From contig NC_079516.1 of assembly GCF_000801105.2 (NCBI RefSeq), positions 42,822,908 through 42,886,907 of the forward strand: DNA of 64,000 nt, written 5' to 3'. The translations under genes were made by a program, and so were the position numbers. This document shows positions 11,855 to 24,086 of this stretch, piece by piece. Source of the DNA: Raphanus sativus (lineage: Eukaryota > Streptophyta > Magnoliopsida > Brassicales > Brassicaceae). The notes beneath the pieces were generated by a model that worked only from the letters and a program-made list of their open reading frames with translations, was not told where the DNA came from and did no database searches. Each line of letters begins with the position of its first letter. The stretch's first letter is position 1.

Positions 11855-14706
11855 TTAAACCAAAAAGGAGGCTTGACCTTTGAGGAAGTTTTTGCAAATC
11901 TTCTGCCAAAACTTCCTGTCTGCTTCATTATTCTCCAGTGTTGCCTTTGACGTTGCCACAAAGTCTTCCTATAAATTTATAACAATTAAGTAAAATTAGT
12001 AGCAACGCACACACACAACAAAAATAATAGAGCGGATATTTTTTATTCGATCGATGTTAATATAGTTTATTAAATTTGTTTTCTAAGACCAATTCTTATT
12101 TTTTTCTACAAAATAAAGAGATGGATTTTTTATTTATTAAATCATATTGCAAAAATACATGTCTTAAGATTATTATGCTCAAATAGAAACCCAAATTGGT
12201 TATGGATACAATAGAATTCATCTTCTCTATCAAAAGAGAAGTGCACTTTGAAACTAACCTTTGTTTCATATGTGATATTTCAAAATATGCCATTGAAATT
12301 TGTAAGTTTGGTATCATTTCACTAAGATTAATTTTGTATTATATGTTAGACCAGAAAAATATGGAATAGAAATAACTAGAAATTAAAATTCGGTTATTAA
12401 GATCTCCCAAATCTTGATTCAAAATAATGTATTTAATAATATGTATAAAAAATTTCAAATTGCCACGTAACAATAGTCATACAAGTCACTGCTAATATCT
12501 TTTCATGAACTTTTAAACTATAAGACTATATTAAATTAATATGTATCTATTTTGTCACTAACATTAATTAAAGAATATGAAAAACTTGATTTATGTTGAT
12601 ATTCTATTTACTAAAGAATATGACAATATCTATTATATGTTAATATTCATAAACTCTGTAATATTTTATACAAAAAATAAAATTATTAATGTATGTTAAA
12701 TATTTATATCTACACCTATACATTATTTATTTGTTTGTTGTACAACTCACAACAATATAATATCTAGAAATAATTATATACAAAATATAATAATATAATA
12801 TATTAATGAAAAAAATAATTTAAAATATTAATTTAATGTTTATTTTTAATTATAACAAATTCTGCTCAGAAAATACAAAAATATATACAAAATTAATTTT
12901 TATATAAAATTTACTAAAATAATATGCTTAATTATTTGAATAGAAAGATAAATGTATTTACTTATAAATCTCGCAATACACTAAAATGATAGATGTTAAA
13001 ATATATTTTTTAAACACAATATGAAAATATAAATTATCTTAAGAAAAAATATTGTATGCAAACTGTTGAATTTTTTAAAAAATATAAGTTTTGAAAGAGA
13101 TTCTCTAATTGTTTATTTTAGATTATTAATTTTTTTATCGAACTCAGAAATATATTATATGTAATAACAATTAATAACAAATTAAAATGTGTGAAACAAT
13201 ACATTATATACTAATAATGTTGAATAAGAAATCTAAACAATAAGATTATATAGTTACACAGTGTATATAATTTAAATTTAAAGCATATATTTAAAACGTT
13301 TTTGATAATATCAAAATTACATATTTTTATAAAATGAAAATAATATCTGCAATACATGTGCAGTAGTTCTTGTTAAACAGCTATACAATTAATACATTAT
13401 CAAAATCTTTAAAGTTAAATTTACTATAATGATAATCCAAAAATAATATATAGGAAGTAAAAGATCAGCTAGAAGTTACAAGTCAAAGTGGCCAGTGGCC
13501 ACTATATTAAACCTAATCCAAACGAGTTAATATTATTCCTTTCAGTTTATTCAACAAGGATTTGCATCCAACTTAGTTATATTAGCGCAGGTACCATATC
13601 ATAATACGAGTTCACGTTTTAGAATATATGTGTGAGAGTTGTAAACGATAAAAACAAAATAATATGTAATGTATCTATAATAAACAATTTAGTTAAGAAA
13701 AGAGAGAAGAACAAACCGTAATATGGCCTCCAGCTAGAACACGATCGAGGATATCGATCAAAATGTCACGGTTATACTCAGGATGTCCTTGAATACAGAG
13801 GAAGTTATCTTCGATTGAATACATTTCTACCTCGTACATGCTTGAATATGCAAGTAGTTTTGCACTTTCAGGCAGCTCCAAAACCTCGTCCTGATGGGAT
13901 TTTATGATCCTCAGACTCGTCGGAACTTCCTCACCGAAGTAGTTTTCGGGAGCCACTGCGTCCTTCAGGATGGTTATGTTCCCGAGGCAAAGCTCCGGTC
14001 CTTTCCTTGCTCTCCCTACCTTCCCTCCCTTCACTCTAGCTATTATCTGTATAAAATTGGATCATTAATTATTTTAGTTACGTAAATAATATTACTAAAA
14101 TTTTACGAAACGTGAAGGTCCATGTCAAAATTTTCAAGGTCAATGTCAAATTGTCAACCACATGATCGAATCAAGAACCATTCAACAAAGATGCAGCTAT
14201 CTAATTTTTTTTACTCAGTCACTATATATATGCGATAAATAAACTAATTTATATTTTAGTCATATAACAGAACAATTTATTGTGATTTTACCATACGTCA
14301 CTTTTGCAAGTAAATAGTTAAATTTTGTTATCTAGGCATATACTCTATTAACAAAAGTTATAAATTATGAGGAAATTCAATTTACCTGGTGGCCAAAGCA
14401 TACACCTAAAACTTTCTTCTTCATCTCATCGAGTTTCTTGATAATATCACAAAGCTTCAAGATCCAGTCAGTGTCCCGAAACGCATCATGAGAGCTTCCA
14501 CTGATGACGAACCCATCGTACTTCTCGAGATCCTTCTCGTCGGGAAACTCGCCGTCCACGACTCTGTAGGAATCCCATTGCTCTCCTTCATCGCCAAGCA
14601 AAGAAACAAACACGTTATGGTATCCTCCGTACGTTTTCTTGACAAACTCCGAATCAGGCACCCCCAGAAACAATAAGTACTTCTTCTGTTCAACCATTTG
14701 ATCCAT
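11855..14706 (-). CDS. GGP4: Gamma-glutamyl peptidase paralogue
   Basis: Three exons, 14706-14386, 14046-13717 and 11968-11855, give 254 residues in frame; starting from the second Met at 14697 gives 251, which is closer to the family start MVEQK. The nucleophile motif GVCFGHQ places Cys at residue 100 (second-Met numbering), and GHPEYN supplies His and Glu. Exon 2 is exactly 330 bp, as in the neighbouring GGP gene, and both introns fall at the same codons, so the two are tandem duplicates. Function as in the family: a cytosolic cleaver of the gamma-glutamyl bond in glutathione or its conjugates. The odd point is intron 2, 1,748 bp here against 69 bp in the neighbour. The last exon ([13 protein letters not shown] to the stop) is therefore easy to miss, but its splice sites and frame fit. 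The symbol comes from synteny with AT2G23960. Confidence 0.88.
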
Positions 14707-14730
14707 AAATTAAGAGATATAGAGCTTGAA

Positions 14731-14806
14731 AGAGAGAGAGAGAGATGAAGAGTTTAATTAAGAGAAAGAATGGAGAAGAGAGAAATGAAGCGTGGATATA
14801 TTTATA
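14731..14806 (-). promoter_or_regulatory. GA-rich leader and TATA box of the GGP4-like gene
   Basis: On the minus strand TATAAATATA lies at 14806-14797, about 95 bp before the start codon. It is followed by a purine-rich leader with a (GA)n run near 14731-14743. GA-rich leaders are common in plant 5' UTRs. Inferred from sequence. Confidence 0.45.
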
Positions 14807-15530
14807 ATGGCTATGGGGTTCACCATTCACGTCAACTCCTTCGAACACATCTTGTCTAATTGTTTATGTTTTTAGGTTTATTTTGTTTATTTCGTCTCAA
14901 TTTGACAAAAAGGTATCAGAAAATAGAATATTGATTATTGGTTTAACCAAAAAGTGGCTGTTAACCGATGTTGACCCCAAGCGTCATGTGTTCCAAATTG
15001 TTTAAGCATGACCTCATACGCGGTTCATAATTCCGTCTGGGAAAACTTCCATAAATTTGAAAATTCCATCAAAGGCAAAAAAAAAAAGATTTGTAATATA
15101 GAACAAAAAAGGTTGTCCTAATAAATGTGTAGAAATTATGAATATTTGAAAAAAAAAAATATGAATATATAATTATTGACAAAAAAGTTATGAATACATA
15201 ATTCATATATAATGAGTGGAGTGATTCAAACAAACAACATTCAAATAACATCTATTACCCTAAAATCAATTTGTCTTGACATACTTATAACATATTTGCA
15301 TAGAACTAGGGTCCGGATCCTATTCCATGTTCTTAAATGTTTAAGCGTGACTGCGTGAGTACTATACGCGGTACATAATTCCGTCTGGGAAAACTTCGGG
15401 CAAAGAATAAAAGATTTGTCATATATCTGCAGGCGCCCAAACTGGGTACAGGCCGCAGCTCTTAAGTAAATATCTGCGTACAGTGCTATAGGCTCCCTTT
15501 GCCAATCCCCACATACACTATATTCATTTA

Positions 15531-15799
15531 GGACATCTTCAATCCAAACCTATTTTTTACTCTTTAATTTCCACAAAAATAAGTAACTCTATTATAAAAT
15601 AAATTTTGTTTCACTGATTTATTCTATAATAAAGTTAATCTATTATAGAATAGAAAAATGAAATCTCTCTATTTTCAACTCTATAATAGAGTAACTCTAT
15701 TATATAGTAAACCATTGAGGCAAAACTTATTCTATAATAGAATTACTCTAATTTTATGAAAATTATAGAGTAAAAAATAGGTTTGGGTTAGAGATGGTG
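15531..15799. mobile_element. MITE with 30-bp terminal inverted repeats
   Basis: The left end includes aatccaaacctattttttac and the right end, reversed, reads aacccaaacctattttttac, an inverted match of about 30 bp. The interior is rich in TATTATAGAATAG-type palindromes and has no coding capacity. The ends contain an ACATCTTCAA / ACCATCTCTA phrase common to short crucifer MITEs. I found no clean target duplication, so the exact ends are uncertain. Confidence 0.6.
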
Positions 15800-17785
15800 A
15801 TTCGGAATGAACTCATCACATATAACATCACCAAGTTCATTCTTATCACATATATCATGATTTCATTTATTCTCAGCATACAAAAGTTTACCATTTAACA
15901 ATCTATCATAGATATTTTCCATCATATCAATACAAATCAATAACTAGATCCAACAGTTAGTCATATCAACACCATCCACACAATTCGTAGATAACATTAG
16001 TGAAATACTAAGTGTTCAATTGGTGTAGTTTTGATATATTTTCTTAGAAAACATTAACGAAAACATTAATATTCATTCTATGTTTTGATATATTTTCTTG
16101 TAATTTTTATTATTTAAACATATAATTTATTTTATTTAAATTGTTTTATCATTCAAAACTATAATAATTGTTTGATTTGCTTTGCATGATCTATTTGATC
16201 TGCATCTCTCATTTATGATCTGTTTAATTTGCGTTTGCTTCGCTTAATATGCATGATATGCTTGATCCGTATGATATCTTGATCTGCACCGTTTGAACTG
16301 TTTTTCCCATTCGGAACCTAACACCTAAGAATATTACAAAAAAGTGTGAAAACTTCAAAAGTGAGGATTTTGTCTTACTCAATGACATAGATTCAATTTA
16401 GAGAAAAAGAAGACCACAACCACATATCTACACTCACACTCAACAAAATATGGAAAACAGGATTAGGGATTACTAATCGACTGCTTCATCTCCGTTTTTT
16501 ATCCCAAGGAAAATTAAATTTAGTTTATGTAATCATTTTGTTTAAAGATTTGTTCATAACCGACCCCATTATATTTTGGATGTTTTTTATTTTTGAACAG
16601 CTAACCATTTTCCATCTCTAAATTTTTTTTTTTCACTTCTAAATATTACATTGGTCAACATATTTATTTAATTCTGTATAAACACTTCAACAAACTTATG
16701 GGGTTACATGATAGACAAATGTTTTATTTGGTTAACTTACACTCTGGCAGCCTCCTTTTTGTCTATTTGCGTATTTTAAATTGTGAGAAGCAATAGTTAA
16801 TAGTTAGTTAAATGGCGAGTTGATACTAATAATATAGTATAGAGCAGCCACGGCTTTGAATACAAATATGTTACCCATAAATACACGTGGTCATAGATTT
16901 TTCAGTCGTCCGAGAAAGGACTCAATTCAGCATTTTAGGTTTCCAATCCCATTGAAGTTGGTCATTTCAACTTTGACAGATAAAATAAATAGTTTACAAG
17001 CGCAATATTTTGATTGGAATTCCTTATTTACATACTTCACCGATATGATTGTTTGACTCATGAATAAAATCCGTGATAACACAAGTTGGATTTAAATTTA
17101 ATTTTGAAACAAAAAATCCATATTTTAGCTGTCAAAAACATTAAATTACACTATACTAGGTAGATCCGCGCCTTACATTTTTTTGTGGATAGTTTGTATA
17201 TATATATTAAAATTTTCATTATTTGTAATACTAATAAATTTTGGTCAAATGAATAATTCTTTGGTCAAAAGGATAATTGGTATTTTACTTATTTGCATGG
17301 TTTTGGTCATTCACTCTCGAACATTTTGATCATTTAGGATAGCATTTAGACTTGTCTAGATTGCATTGCAGTACTTACATATGTCTTTATCAGGTGATGA
17401 AGATATCAAATAAAAAAGTATGTTATTTAAATTTAAAAATAGATGTGTATATATTTTAAAATTGTAATTTTAGAGATATTTTTATCTATTTCTTTTGGAT
17501 AAAATATATTAAATTAATTGTACAAAATTAATATAAAAATTGATATAAAATTAATTATCAAAAGATAATATAATCATATTTAATTATACGTCATATCATT
17601 TTTTAGTATATCATGTCATATTTATTTAGGGTCTAACTAATAACTATTTCGGGAATACTATAAACAAATAAGAAAAAAATGAATGGGAATAAAATTATGG
17701 GAATGATGAGAAACGGTTATTCCATATCAAATTTAGTAAGAAAGAAATTTGTTCTTTAATTTTCTACAATAAAAGGAATGAAAAT
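15800..17785. other. AT-rich intergenic DNA with a possible Helitron end
   Basis: No gene is supported; the open frame near 16856-17056 shows no family features or splice partners. At 17155-17168, actaggtagatccg on the minus strand reads cggatctacCTAGT. This resembles a Helitron 3' terminus (CTAG before T) but lacks a convincing hairpin. A repeated 'ttggtcaaa..gaataatt' phrase lies near 17240-17275. Confidence 0.4.
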
Positions 17786-17796
17786 GAATAACTATT

Positions 17797-18007
17797 TTTT
17801 TTTTTTTTTGTAAACTGCTTACTTTAATTAAAATAAAAGACCCAAAATGTTTTACAAAAGCCCAGCTTTAGTTTTCTAACAAACCATAGAATCACATTTA
17901 GTAAAGCCCATAAATGTTTTAGCTCAAAGTCTAAGAAGCCCAATGGTTGAATCTGACCGAAATCCATGGTGAAAGGCGAGAAGCCGAAAGTGAAGACAGA
18001 AAGGGAG
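17797..18007 (-). mobile_element. 5'-truncated poly(A) retroposon (LINE-like or retrocopy)
   Basis: The 11-bp word gaataactatt flanks the insert perfectly at 17786-17796 and 18008-18018. Read on the minus strand, the insert runs from 18007 to a poly(A) tail at the 17797 side. That is the architecture of target-primed reverse transcription. The body, about 195 bp, has higher GC than its host DNA and contains repeated GGGCTT phrases. I see no Pol III boxes, so a truncated LINE or a copied transcript fragment is more likely than a SINE. Its source is unknown. Confidence 0.65.
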
Positions 18008-18971
18008 AATAACTATTCTTTGTAAATGTAAAATTTGTTAAGAACATTAAAGAATGCATTATTCTTCTTCGTTCCTTGGTCACCAGTTAAATCTTTAGTG
18101 AAAATTATTGTACAGATGATATGATGATATGTGTCAAAATAACTTTGTAAATAATATCTACGGATTCCAAAGCATTTTGTTTGACTTCAGCCGAACGCAT
18201 CTTGTTAAGATATTGTTCAGCACACACGAGTAAACAATATTTGAGATCCAGAAAAGGTTCCTCGTTGACTGAGACCGGACCGGATATATGTCAATATTTT
18301 GTAATTTAATTTTGTGATGAGTTCGTTTTCTACTGAATAAGAGCTTGAAAGCTTTTGCAATTTTGCTGTTTGCTATAATCTAGAATTACATTATGATGAA
18401 CCTAATCAATTTGAAAGAATTATCAAGATTGAAACTTTTTTTTTTCATTTTATATGGTTATTAGTTTTTTTAAACTTTAGGTTTTGATGACGTTGTAAGC
18501 AAACATTTGATTTTTTTTCTTCTTTTATATATCTGTTTGTTTATGTCATTTAAATGCACATGGAATGTGGAGTTCAAAAATCAAAACAGTAGAACGAAGG
18601 AGACCAGGCCAAATTGATTTTCGTTAAACTATTAATTTAGATATTAAGATAATTATACATGTGTAATTATATAATTTAGCTATTTAATTAGAATATCTGT
18701 ATTACTCTAAAAACTTAAAAAGTATTGTTGTTTTCAAAATTCAATCTCATTAGAAAGTACTCTTTCCAAATTTTCTCAAGAGTTTTAGCATAAACCCATA
18801 AAATAGCCTTAAAACCATAAAATAGCCTATGCGTTTTTTTTAAACCATTTTAGGCTTCTCCCTCAAAAGTATTTAGCTACAAGAGTTACCCTTACGTTCT
18901 AGATCCACAATAAGTCTTGAAAATGATTAAAGTTGAGCGCAAAGAGTGTATTCAGCTCAAGTGAGAACTAA

Positions 18972-20325
18972 CTAGTGTCGCTTTGTTCTTCTTGAAGCAA
19001 TCTCCAACGCCCAAGCTTTGCCTATATCAGTCTGAAACTTCCCTGAAACAAACCACAACAAGTTTGAAAGCCTTTCAATCATATGTACTCTGATTAGATG
19101 TATATATATAAGGATTACATTTGTTGACAAGAAATTTACCTGCAGTGGATTGGAAAAACTCATCTAAATCTTTACCTTCCTCTGCGCAAGAAAAAAAAAG
19201 AAGAAATCGAGTTTTAAGTGTTATCCATATTTGTCAAAATCAGGAGGAGTTATTCATTGACCTTGTTCATATTCCAAAGCTTGTAGAATCATCTCAAGCT
19301 TATCGAAATCTTTAACAAGTTTGGCTTCAGGTGATTCGTTAGCTTCATATTCTCTCCACAGCTCAGCGATTTCTTCAGCTGCAATTATACATTTGTATAT
19401 ATATCAAAAAAAAAGAGCGATGTAGTTTTGAGAATGAGAGGAAGAGAACTGACCTCTTTCTCCTCCACCCAGGAGTTTGCACATGTGTTGAAGCGCTTCA
19501 CTCTCTCTACGGTTTTTCTCTTCTTTAGAGACCCCGCAAGTAGGTGTGATATCCCCTACAATGGCTGCTCAACAACAGTTATAGAATTTGAGATCAAAAA
19601 ATAAAAGAAGCGGCAATTACATGTATAAGTGAAAGAAAGAAGTAACCTTCTGCAATGTCATGAACAATTGCCATTTTCATACATCTGAAGGAAGACAAAA
19701 AAAAAAAACATTGGAAAAACAAAAATAGTTTATTCTCCGAGAAATTGAAGGAAACCAAAGAAAGAAAGGGTATAGAGCTAACTTGTCTCTGTTAACACCG
19801 GGAATATCAGAAGAAACTAAGGCCATAAGACCCATCCGATACATGTGATCAGCTATTGATTCTGGATTCTTCACTTCTCTTTTAACCCATCCAGCTCTTG
19901 GAGTTGTCTTTCATCAAAAAAACAAAACACATATCAATGAACCTTCTTCACATCTTTAAGAACTCAAAGCAACCACAGACATAGCTTGAAATCATATCAT
20001 TGATCTTAAAAACAAACGCCTGATTTACGAGAGAAGACACTGGATCTTATCGGAAAACAATTGACGGATGATCATTCAAAGGTGAGGTTACAAGTACCTT
20101 GAGGCGAGAGCAGAGGGTGAGAAAATCTATGGCGGAGGAGACGGAACCATCTCCGCTTCGATCCGGTTGAGAGAGCGGGGAGTCGTCTGCCATGCAGTGA
20201 ATCGCTCGGTTCGGATACGAAGCTGCGGCGGCGGAGCGATGGAGGATTTGAGGAGGAGTGAGAGAGGGGACGAGAGAGAGTGATTTGGAGAAGAATACTA
20301 CTCTATTCAGAGTCACGTTCCTCAT
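18972..20325 (-). CDS. HD-domain metal-dependent phosphohydrolase (HDDC2/YfbR-like)
   Basis: Seven exons (20325-20098, 19907-19783, 19684-19647, 19564-19454, 19378-19262, 19181-19140, 19042-18972) join in frame to 243 residues; the phases work out at every junction. The HD core is clear: H97 in IADHMYRM, the H126-D127 pair in IVHDIAE, and D193 in KDFDKLE, the expected metal ligands. The human relative HDDC2 and bacterial YfbR are 5'-deoxynucleotidases; this plant protein is presumed to act on nucleotides, but its substrate is not shown by sequence. The first 45 residues are Ser/Arg-rich and almost free of acidic residues, fitting an organellar transit peptide. A second Met (M45, in HCMADDSP) could start a cytosolic form. 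The start at 20325 is preferred over an upstream in-frame ATG at 20424, which adds 33 residues without family character. Matches AT2G23820 by synteny. The upstream TGGGCC-type motif near 20421 is typical of housekeeping promoters. Confidence 0.88.
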
Positions 20326-20429
20326 TTTTTTTGTTTTGTTTATCTTCTTCACGTTTTGGGGGAGCGTGTTTGTTGTGTGTTCTGCTTTGTCAGTTAGTTT
20401 CGGCCTTATAATATACAGGCCCATTAATG

Positions 20430-21332
20430 CATGTGGGTCATTAAAATTTCGATTACATTTTTTATGTATTCAGAATTCCGGGGAAAAAGAATTATCAGTT
20501 TAGACTTTAGGAGAAGATAAATTAGTATAGAACTCTCAAGAATCAAAAATTAATCTAATACAACCACTTCTAATTTATATGGCCCCAAGTAAAGTAAAAT
20601 TACCAAATCTTATCATTAATAAAAGTGCAACATCTTGGATCTTCTCATTTTTTATTTAAACTAAACCAAACAATTTTACTTCTCTTCTTCTATCTTTCGA
20701 TTATGATTCACTTCTTTTTAAACATCAACCACATGATTTTTGATACCACATAAATTTTTTCTTTCTTTCATTTGGTAAAACTATAACTCGTACAACTAAA
20801 TATACTAACAAATGATACAACTAGTATAATTGGTATACATGTGATATAATTTTGTACAAATTTTAAACTACTGTAACTGACACAACTAGTAAATCATATG
20901 CAGACAAACAAATATTCTAATTGGTCTAATTGACAAAATTTCATCTACTTTATTTGTGGTTTTCAATTTTTATTAAATTATTATATTGCACTCTTAATTT
21001 TAGTTACATTATATTTATACTTATAAATTTTGTTTATTGGATTAATCAATGATTCTATGTACATCCTTTGTGGCTGCTCGGTTTGGTCTGTCCATCTCAG
21101 TGTCAGGGCTTAGTTTTTGGGCTTCTTCGATAGGGTAAAGACCATTTCTTTGTAGATGCAAGTTCCCATGGTTTTATTCTCTTTCAGATTTTTATCGCAT
21201 TTCACCGTGTGAGTTCGAGATTATCCGTGGAGGTTCTGGATCTTACATATTTGTTTTCCTCATCCAACAGACCCTTCCATGTGCTTATTATGCTGCAAAA
21301 TCTCCATGCATATGAATGCAACGCCTAGGTTC
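20430..21332. other. Intergenic DNA upstream of the HD hydrolase
   Basis: AT-rich to about 21050, then a GC-richer stretch (about 21060-21330) that continues after the hAT element at 21775-21900. The two halves look like one older unit, perhaps a transposon remnant, interrupted by that element. No open frame with family character was found in it. Confidence 0.4.
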
Positions 21333-21766
21333 TAGGTCTGGGAATATGAGTCTTAATCTGTGGGTTCCGTCCCATTTGATTCGATGCAGGACGGATGCGG
21401 GGGTCGAACAATTTGAAAAAATTGATTTGTGGATACGTGTTATGAATATTTTATACAGGCCATGTGTGAATTGGTGGATTTTGGATCGTGGGTATCCGAC
21501 CCGCAAAGTTTTTTTTCTAAATTAAAAAAAAACTTTTTGTATATTTTTAAAATTACGGGAATTAAAAAAATTAAATAATATATAAAATTTAATTATTACA
21601 TATTATTTATATTATTTTTATTCGTGAATTGTCCGCAAAATTAAGTAGGATGAGTGCAGATACAAAAAAAATTATTTACATATTATACGGGTCAGATTTT
21701 TTGACCAAAAAAACTAAAATCCGTAGATTGGCGGGTCAGCGGGCGGGTTTGACCCGCAGCTCAGCT
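21333..21766. mobile_element. hAT-like non-autonomous element
   Basis: The perfect 8-mer ctaggttc occurs at 21325-21332 and 21767-21774, the target-duplication size of hAT elements. The left end reads taggtctggg. Including the CTA at 21767-21769, the right end reversed reads tagagctgag, a weak inverted match of 7 in 10, so the exact border could shift by three bases. Near both ends are CCCGC / GCGGG motifs (gtatccgacccgc; gcgggtttgacccgc) like the subterminal repeats of crucifer hAT elements. No coding capacity. Confidence 0.55.
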
Positions 21767-21948
21767 CTAGGTTCCTTATCCCGATTAAACTTCAATCGAG
21801 TACTGAGATGAAACCTGGCATGAAGATCTTTATATGCCCGTGATTCGTTTGTACCATCTTTTGAATTCGAGATGCCAAACTTCTGTTCAAATTCACATAT
21901 GTATTTTGTATGTAATGTTTTTGAGGATTTGGAATAACAATTTATCTT

Positions 21949-21950
<2 letters not shown>

Positions 21951-21981
<31 letters not shown>
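21951..21981. repeat. (AT)n microsatellite
   Basis: About 15 uninterrupted AT dinucleotides. Similar shorter runs occur near 3127-3147, 7112-7142, 59298-59345 and 59773-59792. Likely to vary in length between accessions. Confidence 0.85.
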
Positions 21982-21986
<5 letters not shown>

Positions 21987-23279
21987 TCAATAAATATTTG
22001 AGTCAATTATTAAACATTTTAAATGGAAAATATTTGACTGAATTCATATATAATCAAATTCTAGATGTTTGTTTTTGATAAAACGTGTTATTTTAATAAA
22101 AAAAGTTTTACAATAACGAAATGAAATTTAATCAACAATCTCGAAAGAACCTGCTTGTGAAACTAATAGGGGGAAAATAATAAAAATGCGGAATTTTGAA
22201 ACTCAATTTTGAATGAGCTGCTGATGGAAATAAACTCAACAGGCCTCAGCAGTCAATGTAAAATAAAGGAACTCAATATGCATCTATCTTGTTAAAACTC
22301 AAGTACAAAATCAGAATGTTGGGAGATTTGAATAGAAAGATTAAAAAAATTTGGTGTGCTTCGAAAATTAAATAGTTGTTGAAATTTGTTTGGATACATG
22401 AATAGTAGCTAATATCTATTAATTGTGTTTCTATATTTCACTTAGTTTAACAATTTAATTAATTATATTACCTAATAATAATTTACATCATTAATTATAT
22501 TACCATAATAATAATAGTGCATATTTTATTTATTAGTTAATCAATATTAACTTTGTACCAATTATAAAATCAAAAATGTTAAATAATTAGGTTTTACATA
22601 TGATTAAATGTTTGGTTCGTTTATTTTACTAAACTATTTTTATTTTAGTTTCAATCGGTGGAAAATTACGTATCTAAAAACATAGTTTAAAGATATGTTT
22701 TTGTGAATAAAATAATATCTTAAATCAAAATAATTAAAATGTGCTATATTTATTGCCACTTAATTTTTCACTCCATATTATTTTACTTGATAAAAAACTC
22801 TTTCTACACTTAGTTTAGCCAAACACATAAAAATAGTTTTTTTATTAATTTATAAAATTAGTTAGACATGAACATTATATGTCCATTTAGGTACATGTTG
22901 TTCTTTTCGGGTATATTTTTTTTTTGAAACCAAGTCCCGCTTAAATATTATAAATTTATGTGTGGATTTTGAGTTGGGTCATTCTGAATCTGGATGAATT
23001 CGGTTCTGATGTATAGTAACCTAAAAATATCTAAATAACCAATGTATCTAAAACGGGTTCAGATATTTGTAACAAAAATAGCCATATAACCTGATTCGGT
23101 CTAAGTCTTTTGAATATCGTTAGTTATATTATGATACATCTAAAATATATAACACTAATTATGAAAAAATAAATATCGATGTATAAAAATATATTTCAGG
23201 GGCCAATTTAACAAAATATTAGTTGGTTCAGTTGAAATAAATATATTAAAAAAATTATAAGAACTGAAAAAAACCAATA

Positions 23280-23495
23280 TAAAAGTACCGTACATTTGGA
23301 TTCAAAATCATTTCTTTTAACAACAAACTATACAAATATGTTGATTTTTATACAAATTTAAATTACAATGTAAATATTTAATTAATATAGAAATATGTCA
23401 TATTGTTTAAATAAAATATCAATGTAAAAGTATTGTACACTTACATTCTAAAATCATTTATTTTAACAACAAGCCAAATAAATATATTGATTGGA
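23280..23495. repeat. Two-copy tandem repeat, about 144-bp period
   Basis: The phrase starting aaaagtaccgtacatttgga (about 23281) recurs diverged from about 23425 as aaaagtattgtacacttaca. Both copies continue through 'aaaatcattt..tttaacaacaa' and 'aaatat(g/a)ttgatt'. Probably internal to the Helitron that ends at 23671. Confidence 0.6.
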
Positions 23496-23639
23496 GAGAG
23501 AATAAAACAAAACCAAAGAAACACATAGTTTACGAGAGACACTCTATGTGTCGAATTTATTATAAAGAAAATTTTACTAAGATAAATACATTCAGTAATT
23601 ACAAATAAATAATATATTTCATAAAAGCGAAAAATAATA

Positions 23640-23671
23640 TCCGTATTTTCGAAACGCGGATCAAAATCTAG
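23640..23671 (+). mobile_element. Helitron 3' terminus
   Basis: The sequence has an imperfect hairpin (atccgtattt / aaacgcggat) followed by caaaatCTAG and a T at 23672. This is the Helitron 3' signature: a hairpin about 10 bp before CTRR, inserted 5' of T. The matching 5' end (TC... after A) cannot be placed with confidence; a candidate lies somewhere in 22400-22900. Text near 22950-23110 (Helitron-like repeats 'aacgggttcagatattt') suggests the body lies upstream. Confidence 0.55.
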
Positions 23672-24086
23672 TTACCGTTGTGAGACGTCACCATTCACTG
23701 AGAGGGAATAGAAAAGAACTTCCAAAAATAACACTGGGAAAACTCAGCCTCTAAAAATGACTAATCTACTTGTGTGACGTCATCATTCACCAGGAGGAAA
23801 GAAAATGACTTTTTAAGAAACCACTGATCTATTTTTTTTTTATCATCTGATGGATTATATTCAATTTTAAACAGAGAATACATCAAACCGGCAAGACAAC
23901 AAGTCTTCCGAAACCAAAAGCCAGCGTAGTAAACAATACTACCCGGAGCCAAGTTAAAAAAACAGGAAAGAACAGAAACCACTGATCTATATCATCATGT
24001 TTTTAAACAAGTTCGTGTAATCTGAATTAAAATAAAAGGATTTATGCAATTTGAGTTACTTCCAATTTTCTAATTTCTATAAGTAG

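Noticed and set aside
16856..17056. 66-codon frame as a gene
   Set aside because: No domain or splice support; surrounding sequence is AT-rich repeat DNA.
20326..20424. Upstream in-frame ATG (20424) as the start of the HD hydrolase
   Set aside because: It adds 33 residues unlike a transit peptide and crosses promoter-like sequence; [10 protein letters not shown] at 20325 is the better start.
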